DNA of 64,000 nucleotides from Episyrphus balteatus (taxonomy: Eukaryota; Arthropoda; Insecta; Diptera; Syrphidae): the NCBI RefSeq assembly GCF_945859705.1, contig NC_079134.1, positions 122,140,620-122,204,619 on the forward strand, given 5' to 3'. Shown here one piece after another: positions 12,799 to 23,882 of this stretch. Under the pieces are notes generated by a model that saw nothing but the letters and a program-made list of their open reading frames with translations, ran no database searches and was not told where the DNA came from. Each line of letters begins with the position of its first letter. The stretch's first letter is position 1. The translations under genes and the position numbers were made by a program.

Positions 12799-14184
12799 CA
12801 CAGTGTGGCCGATGGTAGGAAAAGTTGGCAAAAATTATTTTTGTTCGTTTTTAAGTTTGTTATGAGTAAAAATACTATAATAAAGTACAAAACTGAGACA
12901 ACTCTTGTGATTCTATGAAAAATTATTAAAAACGCACATAACTAAGAAGGTATCTGTTACCTTTAGCGTTGAAGTTGTTTGAGAAGGAGAATTGTTATTT
13001 AATTTTTCAATACTTTAATTTACTGGTTTTATTATTTAAATAAGGTTTTTCTTAAAAAAATATAGTTTTTTCGCTCAAAGATTTTTGACGTGACTCATTA
13101 ATTGGTTTAGCAAAATCTTCCTAATCAAAAAATACACTGGTCAACAAAATTCAACTTTTTTTGTCCAAAGGATTTAGGAATACTGAACTCGAATACACAT
13201 TCAGAAATATTCTTTTAGCTTCCGTTTTTTTTAAATATTAGCGTTATAAAATGCAAAAAAAAATGTTATTTTGAATGTTTTTGAGGTTATGCAAATTATG
13301 GTTTATTATTTCAGCATAGTTTGACGCTAGTTTGATCTGTTTTTCTTCTGTTTAAATTTTTAAATTTTTCCGATCTTATTTTATGCATGAGATATCTCAA
13401 GATAAGTTTCCATTTTGTTGATCAACACTATTTTCTTAAATTTTTAGCCAGCATGCTAACCGTACACACTCTAAATTGTGGCTAATATAGTAATTCTGAT
13501 TATGGATACGAGTTCAGAATCTCTTACACCTTCAGAAAAGTATAATTAGGTCCTTGTGTCAAAAATCTAGCTGACCGGTATTGTCAGCACTGCCGGAATC
13601 TGAGAAATATATACAAAAAAATGGTTATTTTTAGCTAACTTCACATAGTGTTTTGCTCAAAAAGGGGCAAACATGGGCAACATTTTTTTAATTGACACGA
13701 AAGATGACACTCTCATCAATAAAGGGACACCAACAACAAAGCGCCACTTCACACCGTTATGAACTTTTTCTCAAGGAATTTGTATGACGCACTAAAAACA
13801 CGAATGATCCCAAAGACACCGAATTCGAAAAATTATTTCAAACAAACTACACACTCATAATTCAAAAGAGAAATGAGAATCTAAAGCTTCCTTTTTGCTT
13901 GTAATTCCATATTTATTTCAAATTTGTATCTTTTGTTTTAACGAAATAGCACTTAAAACTTTAAACACCCATGGGAGCTAAAAAAAGTTAAATAACGAAT
14001 AATTTCGTCAATGGTGACATTTTAAAGTGTAGTTACTCTCCCCGTTAGGCTAAAATCGTGCAATAAAAACCGGTTTTGTGCAGCCTATTAATCCCTCTAT
14101 TAAAGTAAATTTGTATTTGGCAATTTCGGTACAAATTAAAAATAGCTATTTTTGCCAGCTTTTGATACCATTGGCCACACTGTG
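12799..14184. mobile_element. Transib-like non-autonomous element nested in the hairpin MITE
   Basis: The element is bounded by inverted ends CACAGTGTGGCC and GGCCACACTGTG, and the similarity continues for roughly 38 bp (ATGGTA, AAAAG, TGGCAAAAAT are shared). It is flanked by the perfect 5-bp duplication CGACG (12794-12798 and 14185-14189). Removing element plus one duplicate restores the pairing of the host hairpin's arms, which confirms the boundaries. A 5-bp GC-rich duplication of CGNCG form with a CACAGTG-like heptamer is the signature known for Transib, the RAG1-related transposon family. No transposase ORF remains; the interior holds another element at 13134-13576. Confidence 0.75.
13134..13576. 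mobile_element. 'CACTGGTCAACA' family element, degraded copy, nested
   Basis: It starts with CACTGGTCAACAAAATTCAA and ends in a diverged complement (TAGCTGACCGGTATTG). Internal blocks match 14380-15333 and 27736-28384, such as the subterminal 'agaaaagtataattaggtcc' segment. It lies inside the Transib-like element, which lies inside the hairpin MITE, so three layers of insertion can be ordered. The right end is eroded and the boundary approximate. Confidence 0.6.
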
Positions 14185-14379
14185 CGACGTTTGAAAAAAA
14201 AGATCATAAAAATCAGAGCTGACCGGGTTCCCTTATATTGCCATTTTTTGAGCTTTAGTTACTCAACTAACTATATAATCAATCTTTTATGTATGTAGTT
14301 ATTCGTAAATATTAGAAATGAAACAAAATTTGCATTAATGACGTTAGGTTTATTTTATCAAAAAATGAATGCATAATAA

Positions 14380-15333
14380 CACTGGTCAACAAAATTTGAC
14401 TTTTTTTTTGCCACAAGAACCAAAATATACTTTTCTAGTATTTTTCGGGGTGCTGAATCCGAATCTGAAGTCAGAAAAATTTGATTGGCCTCCGTTTTCG
14501 AAATATTACCGTTATAAAATGCTAAAAAACGTCATTTTGGCTGTTTTCGAGGTTCTGTTTTTATGTGGGGTAATTCATTAGAAACAAATTTGTAACGGTT
14601 ATTATAAGAACTGATATTCTACTTTCAAAAACTGTTTAAATTTTCCCGATATCTCTTTTATTGCTCGAGATATCTTAAATTTCAGTTAATAAGCCAAAGA
14701 GAAACTAAACTTAATTTAAAGATTAAGTCTCTGATCACAGAATTTTTGCCACAAGAACCAAAATATACTTTTCTGAAGGTTTTTGGGTTGCTGAGCACGA
14801 ATCCGCAATCAGAAAAATTCTATTAGCCTCCGCTCTTGAAATATAACCGTTATAAAAAAAAACCTTTTTTTTGCACTTTATAACGGTAATATTTCAAGAA
14901 CTAAGGCTAATAAAATTTTTCTGATTGCGGATTCGAGCTCATCAACCCAAAAACCTTCAGAAAAGTATATTTTGGTTCTTGTGGCAAAAAAAGTTTAATT
15001 TGGTTGGCCAGTGTTGTTTCTGATTCAAAGACCGCTGCTTATATTTTAAATATCTCGGGCAGTAAAACAGATATAGGAAAGATTTAAACATTTTTTGAAA
15101 GAATAAAATCAGTTCTTATAGCCACCGTTACAAATTTACTCACAATGTATTACCCCACAAAAAAACATAACCTCGAAAGCAGCCAAAATTACGTTTTTTT
15201 ACATTTTCTAACGGTAATATTTAAAAAACGGAGGCCAATAACAATTTTCTGACTTCAGATTCGAGTTCAGCACATCAAAAACTACTAGAAAAGTATATTT
15301 TGATTGTTGTGGCAAAAACCTTGTTGACCAGTG
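14380..15333. mobile_element. 'CACTGGTCAACA' family element with TAA duplication
   Basis: Ends CACTGGTCAACA and TGTTGACCAGTG (right end diverged beyond this) are flanked by TAA (14377-14379 and 15334-15336). The arms (about 14380-14700 and 15017-15333) are complementary over several hundred bases, sharing a block with 'gatatctc' near 14650 and 15050. The centre is a second, palindromic copy (14743-15018). A TAA duplication suits Harbinger-type or related DNA transposons. No coding capacity is seen, so it would move only if supplied with transposase from elsewhere. Confidence 0.7.
14743..15018. mobile_element. Palindromic sub-copy nested in the preceding element
   Basis: Two arms of about 125 bp: TTTTTGCCACAAGAACCAAA near 14743 is complemented by TTTGGTTCTTGTGGCAAAAA near 14972, and TGATTGCGGATTCGAG mirrors CACGAATCCGCAATCA. 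They meet near 14875 around TATAACGGT. The arms match each other better than they match the outer element's arms, indicating a later insertion or gene conversion. Confidence 0.6.
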
Positions 15334-15336
15334 TAA

Positions 15337-15829
15337 TTTGACCCACTGTAGTAGTATTCTTTTATTTATGGTGACGAAATTTAGAAGTACATTACAAAAC
15401 CATTCTCTTTGTATTGAAATTGGTTGAGCTCAACAACAAACATCAAAACAGAGATTCGTTGTTTGCCACGACCGAAGAGTTCAAAATGTTGTTTAAACAT
15501 ATTATTTACTGAGGCATGAAATTTGAGTTTTGTCATGCACACACAATGGATTTCTTGTTGTTGATTTTTTTTTTATTTTCCAGTGGTATAATAAGAAATG
15601 GGGACGTTCGTTTTTGTCATTAAAACGATCTTGTTATAAGGGTTTGTTTGTTACAAATTCAGGTGATTTGAAATTCATAGAAATTAAAATGAGTTGCTTT
15701 AAATAGAATAACTTGGTGTGTTAATGTATTGTTTTTAAGTATCTACACTGATAAACAAAATAAGACAGATAATTGTTGTTATTTGATTGATGTTTGAACA
15801 TGAACTTACAAAATTGTTTTATGTGTGAC
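15337..15829. other. Non-coding stretch, nothing recognised
   Basis: AT-rich sequence with no ORF of interest and no recognised repeat. Confidence 0.4.
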
Positions 15830-16480
15830 CTGAAATTACGACAGTGGAGAATGCCAACAAAGTGGCCCCGCAATTTTGCCAATCTGTTTGCCATTCTGCA
15901 TATTATATCTCGACTCTAAACTACTAAAGTGTTTTTTTTTAACTTGGTACCTAGTTTACAGTGGGTGATTTTAGGTGACGATTAATATAAATTTTCATTA
16001 AAATCATAATGAAAATAAATAAATAAATAAAAAAATTATTATTTTTAAAAATGATTCTAAAGATTTTCAATTTTTTTCTTCTCAAATGAATTTTTTCAAA
16101 TCGATACTTTCCCGTAAGAATGTACCTATTAAGCGACATTTTTTTCGAAAATGAATGTGGAAATGTACTATGAGTTAAGCGCCACGTTTTGGTACCATTT
16201 TGGTTGTTCAAATGCAAATGAAACTAGAGAGAAAATAAAATTGTGCACTAGAATAATGTTGTGTTTTGCGTTTCTACAACAATTTTAGAAATGTCACTTA
16301 ATACATTCTTACGGGAAGGTATCGAAATGAATTCGTTAAATTTTAATTAAATGGTGTTTAACAACTAATTTTATTATTTTGTTTGCTATTACCTTAAAAA
16401 AAAAACTAAAATTAGAGCTACTTTTACCAAGAGCAAATATGTACGTGCGACTCAGTGTCGTTCATTTTATTTCTTCTGCT
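15830..16480 (+). repeat. Dispersed repeat family R, copy 3
   Basis: The left part (GGAGAATGCCAACAAAGTGG near 15845) parallels 6207-6226, and the right end near 16423-16480 has the 'agagcaaatatgtacgtgcgac' type segment followed by CATTTTATTT. The middle is replaced by a palindromic insertion (16096-16330). Similarity is patchy, so this is an old copy. Confidence 0.5.
16096..16330. mobile_element. Small inverted-repeat element inside repeat R
   Basis: Arms of about 45 bp: TCGATACTTTCCCGTAAGAA at the left end and TTCTTACGGGAAGGTATCGA at the right end, continuing through TAAGCGACAT and ATGTCACTTA. A probable MITE with no coding capacity; target duplication not resolved. Confidence 0.6.
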
Positions 16481-16518
16481 ACATATTTCTAAGTTTAATT
16501 CATAACTAACATGACTTA

Positions 16519-16561
16519 ACTATCGGCCAATAGAAAGTCTGTAGTGTGCGGGGGCTCTCAA
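16519..16561. repeat. GAGCCCCCGCACACTACAGA repeat end, copy 1
   Basis: The complement of this segment (GAGCCCCCGCACACTACAGA plus CTTTC and CGGCC blocks) recurs at 35028-35070. About 40 bp are shared with few differences. It is GC-rich compared with its surroundings and is probably the terminal part of a transposon family; only one end is seen at each site. Confidence 0.55.
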
Positions 16562-16873
16562 GGTTCAAGATCCTTTGATTGTTTAAAATTTCGTATAAAA
16601 TTCTCTTACAAATTTAAGTCTAAGTTTTATCATTGAATTAAAAATTTCATCTACATTCTACAGGTTTTCTATCTATTAATATTATCAACGATTTTATTTC
16701 AAAAATAAATTGTAGCCGGGAAAACTCTAAAGTTTTTTAAAGAAAATTAATAGGTCATTTCAAAATATGGTGTTAAATGTTTTATCAAAAAAAAATCCCA
16801 CTATTTGCACTTTGAAGTGAATCAACCCATCCTTCAAATAGACCTACTTTTTTCGCATCCGGCATTCACTTAC

Positions 16874-17042
16874 ATATCGTCGGTCTCATAAGAAAACCTC
16901 GTAGCTCCACTTTTTTCACAAATGACTTTTGAATGCCATTCTTTAGAAAATATGTCAGCGGAGCAACCCAGAAAATTTGGTGTCATTCCGAAAACTCTAA
17001 ATAGACTTAAATTACGAGGTTTTCTCATGAGACCGACGATAT
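16874..17042. mobile_element. MITE with ATATCGTCGGTCTCATGAG ends
   Basis: The left end ATATCGTCGGTCTCAT and its continuation AGAAAACCTCGTA are complemented at the right by TACGAGGTTTTCTCATGAGA and CCGACGATAT. Total length is about 170 bp with about 33-bp ends. An isolated single end of the same family lies at 49495-49540. No coding capacity. Confidence 0.7.
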
Positions 17043-20000
17043 TTCATTTTTAATTTTTATTCCAGTTCAAATTTTTTTTTAATGCATAATTTGGCATTAG
17101 CCGGTGTCAAAACAAAATTAATGGCAATTTGTCGGATAAGGATTTGAAAAAATTGATTGAAAAATTGGTTATTTATTCACAATAACCAGAAAATCTTTCA
17201 AATGTGCCAACATTTTATTTCTTTTTTTTATTTTTATTTTAAAATGATCAATCGATAATAAGCGTATCTATCATACAAATAAATATCCGTTTAAGTTAGA
17301 AAAAAAAATGTTACGCATACACCAGAGTGACCCACAAATTATTTCGTGTGTTACTTAATGAAATGGCTATACATATTTCTCAGAATATAGCTAAAATGAA
17401 TAACTTTTTATTTATAATTTTTATGGAAGAAGTGAATAAAAAGAACTAAAACTTAATGCCAATATTAGGAAAATTGTTTCATTAAACTCAAAACACTTTT
17501 TTTTTAATGTTGTCACATCTAAAAATGCAATACTGTTGCAGTTTGTAGTGATAACTAAACTTCAATTGGGACTTTAATGGCATGAGTGAGGAATTTTTGT
17601 AATTTTCTAAAGTAAAAAGGGAGAAAAAAAAGTTTTCAAAAAATACAGCATCATTACCATTCTTCAGCTTAAGGATTCACTAAGCGGCTGATACCCAAAG
17701 AAAAAAGACACCATATTCCTGGTACTGTCAATAATAAAGAAATGATAAAATCCCTTTCCTGTTATCAAATGAAAACACTGTAAAGTTTGGTTGCTCGATC
17801 TCTCCATTTTAGTATTAGTTTTTGTATTTATTTTGTTTCACATTCTAATTTCTAATCAAATCAACTTTTTATAGTAACATTTAAAAACTGAATTTCACTT
17901 TCGAAAAAATACGACTTTGAACACTACCTTATCTCAGCTATATATTGATCCAAATAAAAAACGAATTTTATTTTTAGACAAAAAAAATTGAAATCACATT
18001 TTTCAGTCAACCTAAAAAAAAAAAAAAAACAATCAAATCAAATCACATACTACATAACACCCTTAACGCAAGAAAGTATTAAAGTTAAATTAGAATCTCT
18101 TCTTCTTTCATTCTGTGTAAGTAGGTACCTTTCATGTTCTCGGTATACAGCTACACAATTTAACATATAATTGCATTAACCCATTTTGTTTTCAAATTTT
18201 CCAATCACACATCAAAAAAGTAACAAGATTTAAAAATAACAAAAACAAACAAAAAAACAAACTGAGCATCACCGAAAAGCAGATCTAACTTTTTATCACA
18301 CAATCACACCAAAAATAGGTACAAAAAACAAAAAAAAAAAACAAGACAAGACAAGGCAAGGAAAAAAAAAAGAAGAAAAATCCTTGCAACTTTTCTCATC
18401 CCATAAATTTTATTTTTATTTTAAAACCAAACAGAAAAAAAAAAATAAAATAACATAAGAACTCATGTCATGGAGGTAGGTATCCATTATTATATCCACC
18501 ACCTCCCCACCAAAAAAAAAAGTTGTGATAGGACCTTGAACGAAGAAAAATCGAACTGCCAAAGAGTGCCAAACAAACATCTTTTTACTATATCACACAC
18601 ACACACAAACACAATCATATGCATGTAGAAGAAGATAGATAACAAAAGTACGTATATTCCATGTAATCCTTGGATGGAATAAAATTTCATTTTCAAATAT
18701 AATACCGAGGCAAGCTTTAAGGTATCATCTCTCTATCGATTTTGCAACTAACCAGCGTATACACACAAAATTTAACTAAACTGTGTTTTACACCTCCCCA
18801 CCCACTTCTCCACTCGTCCTCGGACAAAAAAAGGAATACCTATTTAATTAAATCCCATTTTTGAACCAGATACATATTTGTAAAATCTATTTATAAATAC
18901 GAACACCAGAAAAAAAAAAAAAACAAAATTACAACGGATAACAAAGGTATTGGAATAGTTTTCGTGCCCCATATACCGAAATCAACTTTACCCTTCTTTT
19001 CTCTACCCTCTCCTCTCTTCCCTTCAAACAAGACTGCCTGAATATATTGCATTTTTAATTTTACCCAATGCAATTATGTAGGTACCTAGCAAAAAGCATC
19101 AGGCCTTTTTTTGTTGTTGTTTTTTACTGAACATTGCCGCCGCTCGGCGGCGCTCGTTTTATGTTATAAAACACAGGACATAGAGCATAACAAGAAACGT
19201 CGTCAATTTCCAATGAGATTTTCCAAGAGAACCTGCGCAGCCTGGCTTTCAAGGTCAAGCATCAGTATATAGTGTAGTACATACAGAGAGGAGCCTCTGT
19301 AACAGTTATTATAGGTATCTGCGAGTATGTTTTGAAAAAAAAAAAAATGAGATGAAAAAAAAATCCCTAGATAGGTATAGGTCGGGGTTCGGGTCGAAAG
19401 CTTGGAAGTCGGCATCATCGGCATAACGAGCAACGATGAACCAAACGAACGAACGAACATAATACGCCACAACATCTGTGAGATGCTGCTGCTGCTGCCT
19501 GGTGCCTGCTATTGCTGGGGCTGCTGGATGCTGTTAGGTTAGCTATATGGCTGTGTACCCAGCAAACCAACCAACGTATATGTCAATGATGTGAGAATTG
19601 TGGGGTATGAGATGGCAGGTTTAGGTTGTTGGAAATTTGTAATTCGAACGTGAAAACTCTGAACACACTCTTCCCTCTCGATTTAATTACATAACACATT
19701 GTTTTTTTTTTTTTTTTTTGTCTTGCGGTGGTTTTCTGTGTGGATTATTTTCATACTCTATTTGTATGATAATGAGAATGAGACGAAAGAGGTGGAGGTA
19801 TCTTGTATTTTTTTTTTTTATTTAATAAGAAATCTCAGTGAGAAATGAAATTTAACTGCAATTGACAACAAAAAACAATCATAGAATAGATACAAAACAA
19901 GTTTCTTAAAATATTCATCTCCAGTTCTCTCGTTCTAGGTATTTTTGGTCGGTGAATCGTGAAACGCAATAAAAAAAAGCAAAAAAAAAAAGTTTCAAGT

Positions 20001-20551
20001 AGATTTCAATTCGAGATTCGAATACATAATGAGGAACACAGAGTGAGTATTGTTCGTCAGCATGGATAGATATGGACATAATACTTTTTGTTGCCTATCC
20101 AGCTAACTTCTGACCAAATGGGTAGAGTCCCATGCAATCCTCCACTGGACTGCATTTCACATTTTATGTTGACGTAGAACGTATTTGTAGATATACGAGT
20201 ATACCTAGGAAAGGCCAAAAATTCCTAACGCGAGGAAATTCTCTTGGCTTGGGCAAAATCAAACAACAACAACAAAAATAAATATATAACACTGTCCAGG
20301 CAGGCTTGCCAGACTATGCTTTATATATGTCATATCATAACCTATTTCATAAATTCTGTTATGTATTTGTTTTTTTTTTCGAACATAATTTTAATAAAAA
20401 AAATTAATAGAAAATTCATCGCATTTAGAACTCATCCATTTCAAATTTTCGAAGAAAGTTCTGGGCGTATTCATTTTTTTGTTCTCATTTTTGACACTTG
20501 TCAAATATATTCGAATACAGCCATTTAACACAATGTTTCCGTTCATATAGT
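17043..20551. other. Non-coding stretch with GC-rich patches, no gene recognised
   Basis: It contains poly(A)/poly(T) runs and CA-rich patches. At 19136-19151 lies a perfect 7-bp-stem GC palindrome (GCCGCCGCTCGGCGGC), followed by TATAAAACACAGG. A CTG-rich run with four GCTGCT-type units is at 19484-19540. No ORF here resembles a protein. It may be part of the first intron of the tetraspanin-like gene, but that is inference. Confidence 0.45.
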
Positions 20552-20692
20552 AAAATCTGGGGTTGAACTACGGCATACGTACGTTAACGTATTGACGCTT
20601 TATGTCTCTATCATTTTCTTCTGATTAAATAGAGAGAGCTATACCTAGTCAAAACGTTAACGAATGTATGCCGTAGTTCGACCCCTGATTTT
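20552..20692. mobile_element. MITE with GAACTACGGCATAC ends
   Basis: The left end AAAATCTGGGGTTGAACTAC and the complement of the right end AAAATCAGGGGTCGAACTAC match over about 30 bp (through GGCATAC), followed by ACGTTAACG on both sides. The element is about 141 bp and encodes nothing. Confidence 0.7.
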
Positions 20693-22396
20693 GAGAAGAT
20701 GTTTGACACAAACGTTTTAGGGATTCATTTCTAAGTCTGGGCTTAAATTGTTATAAATGATTTTTTGTTGTTGTTGTTGTTATCATGTGAGAATGGCAAA
20801 TGGCAAAGGTTTTTGATGGTATAAAATCTTACAGCATTACAACAACAGCAAAAATCCTTGCTGGAAACATCAAATCTGTCAATTGTTAATTGTGACTCAT
20901 GCCGGATTTTTAGCACCCAATTCATTTTGCCATTTTATTAACATTAAATTCAAAATTTAATTTAAATTTAAATATTACCTATTGGTATTTGTTTCTATTG
21001 TTGGTGTTCAAAAAATTGCAGTAGAAACTGTCAAAATATTGACATATTTTGTGTCGTATAAAATAATGACACTAAGTCAAAAAAATGGACATTCTTTGGA
21101 GACAGTAACAAAATTACTTTGATATAAAAGGTCATGTGATTAGTGTCAGATGAAATAAAAGTTGGTCACTCTGATAAATTCAGCATACCTAGACAAGATA
21201 TTTGATTTTTGAAATGCACCTTTTATCAAGACAATCTGTAATTAGATGTGTTCAACACTCAGTCAAACTTCGAAATCATACCAAAACTCCAGACTTAACA
21301 ATTTTTTTATTTAAAATCCAAAATTTTGTATTTAAAAAGCAAACCCATCATTCTTTTCAAACAATTCAAACAATTTGGATTAAAAATGCAGTGAGATCCC
21401 TCAGCGTATCCGAAAACTAATTCGATTTTGTAAGAAGAATCGTTTACATAGGACCCACTTTGGCGACTCAATTTGACACCTTCGTGATGTTTTTTCATAG
21501 GTACTTGCATTTAGCCAAGTGAGGAATGATTCTTTTAACTTTTTACATTTCAAGTTTCCTATGTTCGCCTAGGGTTGGAGAGAGAAAAATATGAAAGTTT
21601 TGAAAATCCTTTCAGACTACACACGTCAAAATACATCAGATGAGTGAGTTCATTATGAATATTATCTGGAATTGAGTCCTAATTTTTGACAGATAAAATG
21701 CATACGTACAAAAAGACAAATTGATAATTTCGCAAATTAGTTCAGTTCGAATTTCAAATTAAATAATTTCCTATATGATTTGACATTCGAAATGAAATAA
21801 TTTTGCGAAATTATCTCATTTAAGCTTCAGTAAAAATTGAGTCTGTTCAAAAATTTGTTCTAAAACTTCCGAATTCAATCAAATTTGGACATTTCTTTTG
21901 TGATTCTGTTCTCAATTACAAAATTCTGCTTATTTTCACAAAAGAGGTGGTGTAAATAGTTTCCACACTCTAAAAAATTTTATTCCAAGAATTTCTTTGG
22001 ACAGAAATTTATGAGTTTTGTCAAATGAATATGGCTGAGTTCTATGGAAAATCGGATTTTTTTTTCAGTAGGTGCGTGACAATTAACATTTGCCTGAAAC
22101 ATAAACTCTTCGTTATCCATACCCACATTTCAATTTTTTTTTAATCTCTCTAAAAAGAAAGTATGAAGTTTAAATATTTTTATCCATCGGAATGTCTTCA
22201 CAAAAATAGGTACAATTTATAGGAATTACATACTTTATTATATAATATGAGAAACTATAATTGTCTGTACGTGACATGGAAATGCATCTATTTTCCATTC
22301 AATTTTTTTTTCACAGTTTGTTTCACTCTTTACTTTGACAGACTCTTAATTTGACAGACTTCCTTAATTTAGTGCACAAAAAGTGTTGAGTTACGT
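20693..22396. other. Non-coding stretch, no gene recognised
   Basis: The sequence contains several short ORFs without similarity to known proteins. No inverted repeat longer than about 15 bp was noticed. Confidence 0.4.
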
Positions 22397-22404
22397 ATTG
22401 CAAT

Positions 22405-23142
22405 CACGGTTGCCGGAGTGGGTAGGATCCTACCAAACTGGGTAGGTTTTTTTACCTTGGGTAGGTTGGTAGGTTTGAAGTCAATTTGGTAGGTTTTTCC
22501 AAGTTCTTTCTCTAAAATAATTTTATTTTTAATAATTGACAAAAAAAATTGTAATTATGTCAAATCTACCCAAAATATTTGTGCCAAACAAATGTGCCCA
22601 TCTAAACCGAGAGTAATAATATTAAGTAGTGTATGTAAACGCAGTATCCTCATTGTTGGTGTCTGAACTCATCCATTTTCTTGTTTTGTGTTGACACTAA
22701 CTTCACATTCTTGATTAGTGATTTCTACAAAATGGCATTACAATTTTATTTTAAAAGTTTTTTTTCCAAAAAATTATTTATAAAAAATTGTTTTTTTTAA
22801 AAAACGGCTCTAACGATTTTGAAATTTTTTTTCTAAAAATGCACGTTTATATATCAATCAAAACTGCATACTTGTTATGGAGGGCAATTTAATTTCAGAT
22901 TTTATTTTATTTTTTTAAACGAATTTTATTTTATTTGCCAAATTTCTATATAGAAAGTCTTAAAAATTTAAGCAACTTTAACTCCAAGAGCAAGTTCGTG
23001 CGACCCAGTCGTGCATTTTATTTTTTTAAACAAGAATTTATTCTCTTAAAATCGAAAATTTTCGTTGGGTAGGTTTTTCTTTGAATTGGTAGGTTTTTTT
23101 GGAAACTTTGGTAGGAAATTTTTTATGCGAGTGGCAACCGTG
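22405..23142. mobile_element. hAT-like non-autonomous element with GGTAGG subterminal repeats
   Basis: Ends CACGGTTGCC and GGCAACCGTG are flanked by a perfect 8-bp duplication ATTGCAAT (22397-22404 and 23143-23150). Both subterminal regions carry repeated GGTAGGTTTTT motifs (several at 22420-22500, three or more at 23069-23115). An 8-bp duplication with a C-A/C-GGGTTGCC-type end suits the hAT superfamily. The interior, near 22780-23040, is a diverged copy of family R including CGTGCGACCCAGTCGTGCAT. No transposase is present. Confidence 0.8.
22780..23040 (+). repeat. Dispersed repeat family R, copy 4 (partial, inside hAT-like element)
   Basis: Blocks AAAACGGCTCTAACGATTTT (near 22800) and CGTGCGACCCAGTCGTGCAT (near 22999) match other R copies. 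The array-bearing end is absent. It is enclosed by the hAT-like element, either as an insertion or as its original internal sequence. Confidence 0.55.
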
Positions 23143-23150
23143 ATTGCAAT

Positions 23151-23810
23151 TTTGATTTCATGAAACTAGAAGTAAGGAAGTAATTTTTGACAGAAAATAC
23201 CAACATTATCTATAAATTAAAATATAGAAGGTGTATTATATCGAAAAGCTGAAATAAACCTTAAATGTTAAAAGTTTCCGCATTGTATTAAATCAAATTC
23301 AATCACTTTTGAGTATATCCTAATTGGTGTCAAATTCACCCTTAATGGTAACTCTGTTGCTCAGTGCAGCATGCAGGGCAGGATAACAGGAATATTGTCT
23401 ATAGTAATGTACTGTACATAGACACTTGCTAAGTTTTATGTACATACATAGGTACATCTACTATGTACAAATATATATATATGTGACACCAACATGATAG
23501 ATACTTTTTTTTTACGTAGTTTGTTCTTACGTGCATGCAAGCTCTGAATTTAGGTCAAATAGCAAAAGGAGAGAGTGCACCATCACCCAGCAGAAGAAGA
23601 ACAAGAAGAAGAGTATGAGTGTGATCGAATGCAAAAGATGAGGTGAGAGTACCTAACCACACAATACCTATCTACCTAACTAAAACAAAAAAGGAAAAAA
23701 AAAGGACTTTTATCTTTTCCTTTTTCTTTAGATCTTTTAATGGCAATTGATTGCCTTACCTATAATTTTATTTGAATTAAAATAGATATAAAATTTATTT
23801 TAAAACTTTC
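23151..23810. other. Non-coding stretch, possibly intron
   Basis: It lies immediately downstream, in the minus direction, of the splice donor at 23811-23816 and is therefore probably the start of that gene's first coding intron. No further exon was recognised in it. Confidence 0.4.
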
Positions 23811-23816
23811 ACTTAC

Positions 23817-23882
23817 CGTTAGTAAAACGACGTAACTATATACAAGATATTTGAAGCATTTAATCCGTTTTGAAAGAGCCAT
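23817..23882 (-). CDS. First coding exon of a tetraspanin-like membrane protein (partial gene)
   Basis: On the minus strand an ATG at 23882 opens 22 codons beginning MALSKRIKCFKYLVYSYV and then VLLT, followed directly by a consensus donor GTAAGT (23816-23811) in phase 0. A short basic cytosolic start, the Lys-Cys-Phe-Lys-Tyr motif and entry into a hydrophobic helix is how many tetraspanins begin, and their genes often split after the first part of helix 1. Tetraspanins are four-helix membrane organisers of the plasma membrane and endosomes. The rest of the protein, including the CCG-containing extracellular loop, was not found here, so the next exon must lie across a long intron. The family call rests on this one motif and is tentative; the exon itself (start plus strong donor) is better supported. 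Confidence 0.5.

Larger units (their letters stand above)
11586..14232. mobile_element. Long-hairpin Harbinger-like MITE, interrupted
   Basis: Terminal inverted repeats GGGAACCCGG at the left and CCGGGTTCCC at the right are flanked by the 3-bp duplication TTA (11583-11585 and 14233-14235). Without the nested 1386-bp insertion the element is about 1.26 kb and almost entirely two arms of about 600 bp (11586-about 12190 and about 12191-12798), for example GTTGCCGTTGTGTT near 12536 opposite AACACAACGGCAAC near 11901. A TWA duplication and GG-starting ends suit the PIF/Harbinger superfamily; this is inference because no transposase is present. Transcription through it would give a long double-stranded hairpin. 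Confidence 0.75.
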
